A stretch of DNA of 64,000 nucleotides from Hemibagrus wyckioides (Eukaryota > Chordata > Actinopteri > Siluriformes > Bagridae): contig NC_080710.1 of the NCBI RefSeq assembly GCF_019097595.1, positions 8,113,280-8,177,279 of the forward strand, given 5' to 3'. Below the pieces are notes generated by a model that ran no database searches, was not told the origin of the DNA, and worked only from the letters and a program-made list of their open reading frames with translations. Each line of letters begins with the position of its first letter. Position 1 is the stretch's first letter. The translations under genes were made by a program, and so were the position numbers. Shown piece by piece: positions 47,824 to 58,178 of the stretch.

Positions 47824-48284
47824 CTTTCCCGTACTTGCCATCTCTCTTAAAATGCAAGTTTTCAGCTCAGACCTCCTTGCTGTCTGTCTTTCTTGGAGAA
47901 TTTTTATCTCTCAGCCCTCACACTCTCACTATCGGCCCTGACCTTCCTTCCTCTTCCCCGATTTAATATCTGGGCAGTTTATTACTGAGGAAACGTAATT
48001 TATGTACATAAGCGTATAAGTGCTGAGAGGGTACAGCTGGCGGATGGACAGAGTCAGCTTTCATATTTATGGTTGCGGTGCATCAAACAATGTCAGCATG
48101 CCTCCGTAGATTGTGATCAAATGTGGCTTTGAATATGAAAATGTATAGAAATGAGATCAGCTCTGAGTGGATGTGCCTTCAAAACTGGGAATGATGAGGT
48201 GTTTGTTTGCTGTGTATTATACCACACAATCCTACCAGGAGTTCTTCATGGCTAGTGTTACCTGGGTAGCTAATGTGGTTATTA

Positions 48285-49100
48285 ACTGAAAATCCTGTCA
48301 GATTAGCTTCTTTTAGTTAGCCAGTTAACGATAACAATGAAGACGATGACTATGTACAGAAATGAGCATTTTAAAATCTTAGAAATCCTGTCAGATTATT
48401 TTTTTTAGCTAGCTAGTTAGCGATAACAGTGAAGATGATGACTATGTATAGGAATGTGAGTTGTAAAATCCTGTCAGATTAGCTTATTTTAGATAACCAG
48501 TTAGTAGTGCAACAAATGTATTTTCACACCCTTTTGTTAGCCAGCTAGCTACTGTTATCTGACTCATTCATATTTATCATTTTATAGCGAACATTACCAA
48601 GCTAAATGACCTACATGAACGAAATCGAAGGAAAGATCAGAATATCAGAGAGGATGATAATGGAGTCGTTTCTTTAAATTTTCATGATGTTCATGGTTGA
48701 CAGAAATAAACTAGCTGACTGAAGCTAATCTGGCAGGATTTCTAATCTTCATGACTAGTTCTAACTGGCTAGCTAAAAATCCTCTCAGAGATCCTGTCAG
48801 ATTGTTTTATTTTAGTTAGCCAGTTAATGATGCAGGAAAAATAAACAAAAGAAAAGAATATCAGAGATGATGATGATGATGATGATGATGATGGCGTCAT
48901 TTCATAAAGTTACATGATCTTCATTGGTGACAAAAGCTAATCTGGAATGATTTCTAAACTTTCTGGCTAGTGCTAACTGGCTATATTTCTTTTAGTTAAT
49001 CATTCAGCAATAATTTGGATGGTAACTAAATATAGGAATGCGAAATTTAAAATCCTTTTAGAACGCCTGTTAGATATTTTTCAGTGAGCCAGTTAGCAAT
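48285..49100. repeat. Diverged tandem repeat, about 85-95 bp unit
   Basis: 'aatcctgtca' starts at 48291, 48384 and 48467, each followed by similar 'gattagctt..tttagttagcca' and 'gataacaatgaagatgatga' stretches. Related pieces recur near 48790, 48990 and 49060. A (GAT)n run lies at 48869-48893. Confidence 0.7.
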
Positions 49101-49289
49101 AGCAAGTAAGTTGTGGACAGTGTATCTGAATGCGATGCTGAAAATCATACCAATGAAGACGATGAGTTAGGAATATGAGTTTTAACATCGTCTCAGAAAT
49201 CTTAACCAGATTAGCTTAAATCAGATCTTCATATGTGTTTAGCGTCTTGACTGTTAGCACTAGCGAGCACTAATACTAGTCAGCTAGCT

Positions 49290-50350
49290 AACTAGCAGAC
49301 CATTTCTGTGAAGATTTTTATTTAATCTGACTGAGTGAGTTGTTCCTCTAACTAACCTTATTTTCTGAGAAGGCACGTTCACAGAAAAAGTTTGTCGAGC
49401 CGTCTAGCTAGCAGGAGCGAACCTGACAAAAGGAAAGCAAAGCAACAGCAAAAGAAAAAGAAAAGGAAAAAAAAAAAACCCCAATGAGGAAGGTTGTAGA
49501 GTGGAATAGGAAAGGAGAGGGTCATAGAGTAGCCTGTGAGGTAAAAGGATACACTGCAGGTGAAATAAGGCTTGAATTGAACTGGGGAATGGGAGATGAT
49601 TGTTGTGCAGTGAGAAAAAAAAATTGAGAAAGAGAGAGAGAGAGAGAAAGAGCAATATACTCCGAACAGAGAGGACGAGAGGACGGCTAGCTCTACAGGG
49701 AGAAAGCAGAAGCAGCGTGGCAGGAGGAGATACGACAGCAGCTCTGTACACTGACCTGTGAAGTACTGAGGAGAGTTTTAAACTCCGGCTCGAGGGTAAA
49801 AGTGCTGACCTAAGAGCATCTCGGCTCATGTTTATGGCGCTAATCATAAAGAATCTGAAAGGCAAACAGAGGTCGATCAGCACTATTACTCAGACATGAG
49901 ATAAATGCGAGCCCGAGAGAGGCCTGAGTGTTCAAGGCAAACATCTGTTCAAGGAGTAATTTGCACTGCGCACCTATTGTTTATTTCCCAGAGTGTTTGA
50001 GCCCGTTACTTAGCAAGGACATGGTTGCTGCCTCTCTCAGGATCAGCGCAGCATGAGATAGAGGATGTTCTTTTTTTATGTCTCTAGCTACCACTTTTTT
50101 TTTCTCTCTCTCTCTTTCTCCAGCTTTGAATATGCATTGTCTCAGCAGTGCTGGTCCTCTATGCCAGCTGGAGGGAAGCTGTACATATATTCTGAATGTC
50201 TGAATACAAAAGATCATTCTGGGGACAAGAGAGGGAGAGAAAGAGAGAGGGGGGGTCTTTTAGCCTTGGCAGCTTGAGTGCTATAAAATTCTTGCCAGTA
50301 AAGCATTTTTGCCATTGAATCTGAGATGGCAAGGCGGATAGGAGCCAGGT
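49290..50350. other. Intronic DNA, nothing recognised
   Basis: A-rich and GA-rich patches at about 49440-49475 and 49630-49652. The 159-codon reverse frame at 49404-49883 runs through these and has no domain features. Confidence 0.45.
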
Positions 50351-50351
<1 letters not shown>

Positions 50352-50415
<64 letters not shown>

Positions 50416-50454
50416 CGCGTGTGTGTGAGAGTGTGTGTGAGAGTGTGTGTGTGT
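50352..50454. repeat. Long (GT)n microsatellite
   Basis: About 100 bp of GT with GC and GA interruptions after 50400. It is one of the longest dinucleotide tracts in the window. Confidence 0.95.
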
Positions 50455-50459
50455 TTCAC

Positions 50460-52440
50460 AGCTGGCCCTAAGCATACCAGAAGTATTGTAATGTCCCTGC
50501 AAATTTACCCCTAAGCCCTTTCTAGTGATGCCCAGCAACGAACATCCTGGATACCAACAAGCATCCAAAACCACAGCATGAACAGAAGAGTGAAGCAAAA
50601 GGTCTGAGAGGGGAAGAATAATCTAATAACCTGGACTGAGAGAGTGAATGAGAGAGAGAGAGAGAGAGAGAGGGAGAGATGGGCAATCCTGGGTAATGGA
50701 GAAAGAATGCAGGATGAAATGAAGCGTTTTGAGGCGAGTGAGCTTGAGGGAGTGATATGGGTGAAATATGGCAGTAGGATAGAGGGGTGTTAAAGAACAT
50801 GAAGGTCACAAAAAGCGACAGAGTGAAGGGGGGGGGTAAGAAGCCCAGACTGAGAGCAAATGTAGTGATGGAAGTGTGGAAATGAGAGCGTAAGCAGCAT
50901 AAATAGAAGATCAAACGCAGGAGGAAGGAGCCGTTTGCCACTGCAGGACGCCCGCAGAGCGAGGACGGGAGAAATTGAGGCAAGCACGAGTAGAAAGGGA
51001 AGGAAGGAAATGAGAAAAGAAATGAACATCAACTGCTGATGTGTAATTACAGCAGTGGGGACTAGAGAAAGATGTTCACTGCTTTCTCTCGTCATCACAT
51101 TGACTCCACTGTCTCTTTCGTTCTGCTGCTCTCTCTCTCCCTCATTTCTTTCTTTTTTCTCTCTTTTCTTGCTGCTCTGTCTCTGTCTCTCTCTATAGCT
51201 CTGTCTCGCAGACAAAAACCCCAGCTGATTATACTCTAAGCCTGAGCTGCAGAACAAATCACAATACGGAGCTGGAACCAAACAGACGTCTTTGTTGGAG
51301 AGACGGAATAAGCGAGGAAAGAGAGAAACAGACAGCGCAATCATGAAAACATGAAATGAAAGGACTGTATAGGGACAGAGAAACTGAGAAAAAGCAGGAA
51401 AAGTGTCGGCCCGCTGTAGGAAAGAAGGACGCGGGAGGGGAGAGGAGAGGAAAAGTGAGGAGGAGAGGGGGAAAAAATGAGGGATTAGGCTACAGAAGGA
51501 GGTTTTTGGTGGGGATTGAGTGTGTAGGTGTGAAAGAGACAGAGAATGAGATTAGACCAGAAAAGCAGGCAGTGGGAGAGCGAATTAGGAGGTTCAAAGC
51601 CAAGAATAGGATAGATAGAACGAAATGGGGACAGGAAAAGGAAATAAAGGAAAGATTGGAGGAATGACAAAGAGGTAATGAAGAGAAGAGAGTTATAACG
51701 GATTATATATTATTTATAGCCATGGCATTTTTTTTTATTATTTTTTTTTGGTTACTGTATTTCGACTGGCACCGAGTGCGATTCCTCCGAGAGAAGAGAG
51801 TTTTAATTTTGGCTCAGCGAGTCTGCGAGATAGAGATAGATGGAAGAAAACGTAAGAGACGAAGAGGAAGAATCTGTCATCTACAGCAAAGCATTTCCCC
51901 ACGGAGTTTACTGATTATGTGGAGCTAATGAAAGTGCACACACACACACACACACACACTAACAAACTGTAGAAAACTCGCTGATTATTAGGACCTCATT
52001 TTCAATACCATCTAGACCACACACACACACACACACACTCAAGTAGTCAACACATTCTACTTCAGGTGTTCTGAACAGATGTGTCTGTAATCATTGAAAA
52101 TTGGAGAGAGGGAAAGAGGAATGCGATAAGAAGATGAGGCAAGAAAGGGTCAATTAATACAAAGTGGCTTTCGCTCTTTCACCAGATGGGAGAATAAAAC
52201 ACAGGATGAGTGGATGAGAGAATGAGTAGACGAGGGAGTAGTCAAAATGAGGATGTTTCCTTAATGCTCATGCACCATCTTTGTGTGTGTGTGTGTGTGT
52301 GTGTGAATTGATGTGAACTTATGGGAGATTCCCATGTCCCACTTTTGGGTATTATTACTATTTTTGGGACTCAAATTTTTACAGAAAGTTAAAAAGACCC
52401 TTTGAACATAGGTACAAAAAATCTACAGCACTTCTACAAC
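50460..52440. other. Intronic DNA with microsatellites
   Basis: GA at 50649-50671, CT-rich at about 51128-51196, CA at 51937-51959 and 52020-52039, GT at 52281-52304. Frames on either strand at 50522-51667 have repeat-like composition. Confidence 0.5.
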
Positions 52441-52740
52441 ATCCTACCATCCATCCATTCCTCCATCCATCCATCCATCCATTTTCTACACAGGGTCACA
52501 GGAAGCCTGGAGTCTATCCCAGGGAACCTAGTGCACAAGGCAGGGAACACCCCATCACATGGCACACAAACAAACACACACACACACCCCATTCACACAC
52601 TATAGACAATTTAGAGACACCAATCAGTCTTGGACTGGGGGAGGAAACCGGTATACCTTGAGGAAACCCCTAATGCACAGAGAGAGGCAGGAATTCGAAA
52701 CTCCAACCCTGGAGCCACTGTACCATGTGAAATTATCCAT
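52441..52740 (-). repeat. Interspersed repeat (28.8-kb family)
   Basis: Starts with the CCAT tail at 52448-52480 and runs through 'agcctggagtctatcccagg', 'agagacaccaatcagtctt' and 'gaggaaaccggtat', the reverse complement of the 28780-29070 layout. Confidence 0.75.
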
Positions 52741-52744
52741 GTAG

Positions 52745-53735
52745 AGAAAGAGAGAAGATGGTTGCTAAGTCACATACTGCTCTAGTACACAGTATGAGTA
52801 AGAACTTTGCTAGCTGCGGTGCCACATGCTACTGTGTTATTTTATTATAGTAACAGTAGAATTCAGGTTAGTTTGACGTTACCTGTGTGTTTCGGCTGCT
52901 TTGAGGATGTCGTGTTGTTCAACTTGAAACAATGTTTCAAACATTTCGAACATTTCAGCATGTGTGGTGTGTTTGAGGTGTGTGTATGTGTGGTGTGTGT
53001 AGGGGGCGGTGTGTGTGTGTGCAGAGGCTGTAACTCAGCTCTCTAATCCTTTCCTGGCTCTTGATGGTGTGGATTTACTGTACTCTCTACCTGGCTTTCT
53101 CCCAGCTCCCTAAATCCAATTTGCCTACATCTCCCATAATTCACCGCTGCTTCTCAGAGCCGTCTAACGCCTACCCCGTCATGGCCTTGTTTATTTATTC
53201 CGTATGCTTTTTTATTTATTTATTTGTTCCTTTGGAAATGATGGCCTGTCTCACTCGCACTTGCACTCAGGTCCAGTAAATTAGGGTTGTTTTTCAGAAC
53301 ACGTCGATGTGTTTCCGAGAACTCTTTTGCCGCATTGGCACGTCGCCCCCATCTGGCTGAGACATTAAGTGCACTCGAACTTGATTTTTTTTTTCCCGCT
53401 CTATTTTTCCTCCAAGATAAATTTATATGCTTTTCAGAGCGGTCCCTTATTGATTGCTATACCCGCTGGTTTAACCCATTTCCGAGTATGTTAAGTGTGC
53501 TTGTTTTATCGGGCCTTGATTTTAATGGGGTCGTGATTAATCCGTCTCCTACAGGTCTTTGTGTTTTTCTGCTGCGCCTCGTCAGAGGCTCAATAGCCTA
53601 CCCATGATGCACATTTCCCATGATTTTTTTTTTTTACAGCTTTACAAATCTCAGCATCCATCCATCCATCCTCTGTTGTTGGATAAGCCTTTCAGTGGCT
53701 CCTGCTTGCATCACAAGGCTAGGGCAGATTTAGTC
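52745..53735. other. Intronic DNA, nothing recognised
   Basis: GT-rich at about 52978-53022. Frames at 53061-53774 are short and lack domain features. Confidence 0.4.
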
Positions 53736-53739
53736 GTTT

Positions 53740-54130
53740 GTTTTGCCACATCGTTTCAGTCATTTACACGATGATGAGGCAGCTGGCAGATGCTGGCGAG
53801 CTTTTAACAGACCCTCAATTAGCTGTGTTTTTGTTCGTGTTCCTAGTCGTGCACTTTTGTCACGGATTCCACGATGCTTGCTCCTGATCATCCAGGAAGT
53901 CTTTCATCACTATCCCTTCACTGCCAAGCCTTCGCTTGATGTATAGAACAATTAGGGCCCATTAAAACAATAGCGGCCCAGTCCATAGGTGCCAAAGTGC
54001 TGACTAATAACAGTCATTAGAATACTCATTGTAATTGCTGTGGCTTCGGCGATCGCCCAAATATCAATCACAATATTGATGAGTGGAATAGGACTCGTAC
54101 TGGCTGAATTACAATGACAGTTGTTGAGGA
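53740..54130. promoter_or_regulatory. Candidate conserved non-coding element in intron 1
   Basis: Repeat-free, with AT-core homeobox-like words (CAATTAG near 53815 and 53949, TCATTAGAAT near 54014, TTGTAATTGC near 54030) among GC-containing sequence. This texture is common in vertebrate intronic enhancers; conservation was not tested. Confidence 0.28.
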
Positions 54131-54945
54131 AAAAAATAAGAGACTGTCAGACTCTCTGTTTCTATTCACCCATTTTCATCCTTCTTCTTCTTCTTCTTCT
54201 TCTTTTTTAAAAAATATTTCAACTCAATACCTCGCCTGACAATGTTTTATTACCCTTCAACCCTTCGCTGGTGAATGCACTGGTATGGTCCCTAAACCTG
54301 ATTAAGTCAGACTAAATCAAATTGAAATGAAGTCAGAGAAGCAGGACGAATAGTGATGGGCAATTCGCACTGCCAAATATCTCCCTGTTCTTTCACTTCC
54401 TTCCATTTCTCCTTATTCCACCACTGTTGCTTTTTTTTTTCCTTTCCCTCCTCAGCAAGCCTACGCACGAAGGACACGAACGAGACTTTTACAGCTCTGT
54501 AGGCGTGCGACTACCTCAGCACTTCTTTGAGGAGATCTGGCTCATGATTGCCACCTCTGATGGTGTGCATCTTCATGGATATCCAGAGAAAACACCACCT
54601 GGTGTGGGGGATAACAGGTGCACAAGCAATATGCTCAGCTTACCTGGGGTTTTAAATCACGTGCGTTTCCTGTTTAGGTCCCAACTCAGCACTGCTCCAC
54701 AGTAGTTAACTGATTAATTGGCCCTTACGACTCCAGACGTTAAGCCAATTAGCTCAGGTGGTTGGGTGGAAGAAATGGCCTTGAGAGCTACAGCGGTCCT
54801 AACAAGAGCATCTTGATGGCTAATAATCATCAAACTCTACAGATGTGTAAACATAAACATCTTGTCCGGTTTGCAGGCTAGGCGATAACATCAGACCAAA
54901 TGTAGACCCATGATCTGTGAGATGAGTCACTGTTGCTTTAGAGAC
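54131..54945. other. Intronic DNA, nothing recognised
   Basis: A (TTC)n run at about 54180-54205. The 92-codon frame at 54427-54705 has no recognisable domain and no splice support. Confidence 0.4.
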
Positions 54946-54949
54946 CTCT

Positions 54950-55210
54950 GTGTCAGCGCTGCGGATAATTGCATTTCTGCAGAGGCGCACATCCTGGGAC
55001 TTTATTCGTGCGGCCAGGCTAATGGCACGCCGCGTACGATGGAGAAAACCGCGGCCAGACGCTGCTTAGTTAAACATTAGCAATGCAGAGCTGGCTTCAG
55101 CAAATCCTGCAAAAGCCTGGAATATTGGAATGCAAAATTCGAGAAATCCAATGCCATGTGCCAGTGAGCACATTAGAGGTGCGCGGCTTGCCAGCACACA
55201 TCAGAATGCG
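54950..55210. promoter_or_regulatory. Candidate conserved non-coding element in intron 1
   Basis: Repeat-free, CpG-containing sequence with AT-core words (GGATAATTGCAT, GTTAAACATTAGC), ending before a G11 run near 55230. It lies about 750 bp upstream of exon 2. Inference only. Confidence 0.28.
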
Positions 55211-55283
55211 TTAGCCAGCAATCTGTGTGTGGGGGGGGGGGGTCTTCGGAATGGACAGTGCACCAGTTTTCACTGATTCTCAC

Positions 55284-55471
55284 AAGCTAGGTTCTTGAAA
55301 GCGTCCTCAGTAGCCGGAGTGCACTTTTTGTTCCGCACCACATCGTGCTTTTATTCTGGAATAGAGCAATTACAAGCAACAGGTCTTTTAGAGAAAGAAA
55401 GTACAACAACTAAAGATGCACTTTCACGGCAAACTTCTAAAGTATTGGCACCCTTCAGCTGAATGAGTTTT
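55284..55471 (+). repeat. Diverged direct repeat flanking exon 2, copy 1
   Basis: Aligns by eye with 56249-56438 over about 190 bp ('aagctaggttcttgaaagcg' against 'aagctagtttcatgaaagca', and on through matching blocks to the 'ccttca' region). The offset is about 965 bp. Confidence 0.65.
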
Positions 55472-55908
55472 AATATTACACGCAATAATGTGAGATGATA
55501 TCTCTAAGGAATTAGTTTTATTGTCATAATAACCTACTTTTATGTATCAATAAAGATATTTTCTCTTGCAAAATAAATCAGAAAGCAAAACTGTACAGCA
55601 TTAAAGCTCACTGCTTATGTTATTCACTTCTACAGGTGTTTGTTGTACGTCCTGAGTTTTTATTTTAGTCTTTCTTTTATTATTATTTTCTGTCCGGAGT
55701 TCAAGTGTCTGCCGCTAACAAGTTATAGAAAGAGCTAGCTGTGCTGTTGTTTTTTTCGAGATGAGAAATAATCTTGGAAGGACAGCACTTGTTTGCTTGG
55801 ATTATTTATGGTGGAAAGCCGAGTGAAGAAAGCGGAGAGCGAGTCAGCCCACACTCATGGAGAACAATAACAATGATGATTGTGAGCTAACCAACATGTA
55901 ACTGATGT

Positions 55909-55949
<41 letters not shown>

Positions 55950-55950
55950 G

Positions 55951-56097
55951 CACGGAGCCAGGCGGTGCAGGCTGAGAATGTGACAGTCCTTGAGGGCGGC
56001 ACAGCGCACATCTCCTGCCGCCTACAGAACTATGACGGCTCCATAGTGGTCATCCAGAACCCGCGCAGACAGACGCTGTTCTTTAATGGCACACGAG
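55951..56097 (+). CDS. cadm4: cadm4 coding exon 2 (first half of Ig V-set domain)
   Basis: 147 bp between acceptor TATCAG (ends 55950) and donor GTGAGC (56098), phase 1 at both ends. It encodes residues about 29-77 of the joined product. CADM4-type landmarks are AENVTV, EGG, the V-set B-strand cysteine in ISCRL (C51), YDGSIVVIQNP and QTLFFNGTR. The YDGSIVVIQNP and FFNGTR blocks favour CADM4 over CADM1-3. N-glycosylation sequons are N38-V-T and N74-G-T. CADM4 (Necl-4/SynCAM4) is a single-pass Ig adhesion protein, known in mammals from Schwann cell-axon contact and epithelial junctions. The V-set domain mediates trans binding. Translation reads through the donor to a stop at 56127, confirming that an intron follows. 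Confidence 0.93.
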
Positions 56098-56248
56098 GTG
56101 AGCACAGCAGGCTGTCGGGTCAGAGGTGATCAACACCGCTGGCCCTGCGGCAAGAACATTTACCTGTTAGTTTGATTTCGTTATGATACAATCTTATATA
56201 AAGCTTGAAGGCGAATACCTGGAGCGAATACGTGAGACGGATGTGCAG

Positions 56249-56438
56249 AAGCTAGTTTCATGAAAGCATCCTCGATAGCTGCAGTGTGAATTTTATTCCA
56301 CACCATGCTTTCAGTCTGCAACTGAACAAATTATGAGCAACTGGATTTTCTTTGTGGGAAGAATTCCAACAACTGAAAGGTGCAATAACAAATCCATGCA
56401 GTCGACTCCTAAATAACTGGATGCCTTCAACCAAATGG
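56249..56438 (+). repeat. Diverged direct repeat flanking exon 2, copy 2
   Basis: Same orientation and block order as 55284-55471. Exon 2 lies between the copies. Confidence 0.65.
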
Positions 56439-56522
56439 GCAACAATGATTCTGTATGAAGAGTACAGTGCAAGTAGTAGTAGTAGTAGTAGTATATCAGT
56501 ATAATGATAGTATAGTTGTGTA

Positions 56523-57000
56523 TTAATTCAATTTTATTTGTGTAGCACTTTTAACATTGTCTCAAAGCAGCTTTACAGAACATAAGAAACAAAAAACAGT
56601 ACAAAAAGTCCTAGATTTTAGACAAAATCATCCCTAGTGAGCAAGGCTGAGGCAACTGTGGCAAGGAAAAACTCCCTTAGATGGTAAGAGGAAGAAACCT
56701 TGAAAGGGAACTTCATCCTCATTTGGGTGACTCCGGAGAGTTTGATTATAAATTATTCGAAACACCCGGGAGTGTGATAATGAACAATGTCCTTTCTGCA
56801 GTCATGTACAGTCAGCTGTGTGATGCAGATACAGCAAATGTAGAATGTTAGTGTGTGTATTAATTAGGAGGTTGTTGTCGTCCTCGAAGTCCACATAGGG
56901 TTGGCATCGTTGCTTTGATATTCCCAAATCCTCACGAAGCAGAATCCAGCTAGATCTGGTCCATCTCTGGATGCCTCAGGATCCTCGCAGGGTTGGCCTA
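56523..57000 (-). repeat. Interspersed repeat, 'CAAATAAAAT' family, longest copy
   Basis: Begins 'attcaattttatttgtgtag' and continues through 'gcaaggctgaggcaactgtg' and 'ggaaaaactcccttagatgg', the reverse of 12395-12575, extending into 300 bp not present in the shorter copies. Confidence 0.65.
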
Positions 57001-57076
57001 TTAGTAGGAGTAGTGCTGGAATAGATTATTATAATATAGTGGCAGTAATAGTATAATGGTAGTAGAGTGGTAGAGG

Positions 57077-57116
<40 letters not shown>

Positions 57117-57860
57117 GTAGTGATAGTATAGTAGCAGTGGTAGTGTAATGGTACTACAGTAGTAATTTCAGTATAGTTTAGTAGTAATGGTGGTAGTAAT
57201 AGTAATGGTATAGATTATTATTAATACTATAGTAGCCATAATAATAATAATAATGGCATTGTAGTAGTGTTAGTAGTACAGTGATAATGGTTGTTTAGTT
57301 GTGTAGGTAGTAGGAATAGTAGTGATAGTATAATGGCATTTTAATAGTAGTATAATGGAAGCATGGTAGTAGTAGTGTAACAGTAGGATAATGTAGTAAT
57401 GGTAGTATAGTAATAGTAGTGGTATAGATATGTTATAGTATACTAGTACTAGTAGTGGTTGTAGGAGTAGTGGGAAGGTAGTAGTAGTGTAATGGTACTA
57501 CAGTAGCAAACGTAGTGTAGTTGTGTAGTAGTGATAGTATTATGATAGTATAGTAGTATAGTTGTGTAGTAGTGATAGTATAGTAGTAGTATAATGGTAG
57601 TGTAGTATAATAGTATTATAAGTGGTAGCAATATAGTGATAGTAATGGTGTAGATATGCTATATTATAGTAGAAGTAAAAGTAGTGGTGTAGCAGTAATA
57701 CAACAGTAATTCAGTAATATAATAATAGTCGTACTGATAGTAAACTAGCAGTAGTAGTATTGTGGTAGTAGTAGTAGTAGTATAATAATAGTAACGTAGT
57801 ATTTCAGGTAGTATAGTTGTGTAGTAGTGATAGTATTATAACAGTAGTAGTATATTATCT
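57001..57860. repeat. (GTA/ATA)n degenerate trinucleotide region
   Basis: About 800 bp dominated by GTAGTA, AATAAT and ATGGTA words with a pure (AAT)n core at about 57079-57112. The 60-codon tyrosine/leucine reverse frame is an artefact. Confidence 0.9.
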
Positions 57861-58138
57861 CGGCTAACGAGATGTATTGTTTAGTTGAACCGATGTAGGT
57901 GTTAAGACCGTCATGTTGGAAAGAATCAGCTGCTCTACAGTTTTAATGGCACGCTGGTACTGCAGAGAATTGGAGACTTGATTGGATGCTGTCAGTCAGT
58001 CAGGAAAGTCTTTGTAGATGTAGCTAAGCTGGCATTGCAGTTTTTTCTTCCTCGATAGAGCTTTTATCATCATTTTGTCACCGTTTGTCTTTTGGAATTA
58101 CTTTTAACAGATTCATTCTGAAGGCCTCTTTAAAGCTT

Positions 58139-58178
<40 letters not shown>

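Larger units (their letters stand above)
47786..55950 (+). other. cadm4: cadm4 intron 1
   Basis: GTAAGT donor at 47786 and TATCAG acceptor ending at 55950, 8,165 bp. Both ends carry (TC)n tracts on the intron side (47791-47819 and about 55913-55944), the latter serving as the polypyrimidine tract. The extent depends on the exon 1 call. Confidence 0.68.
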
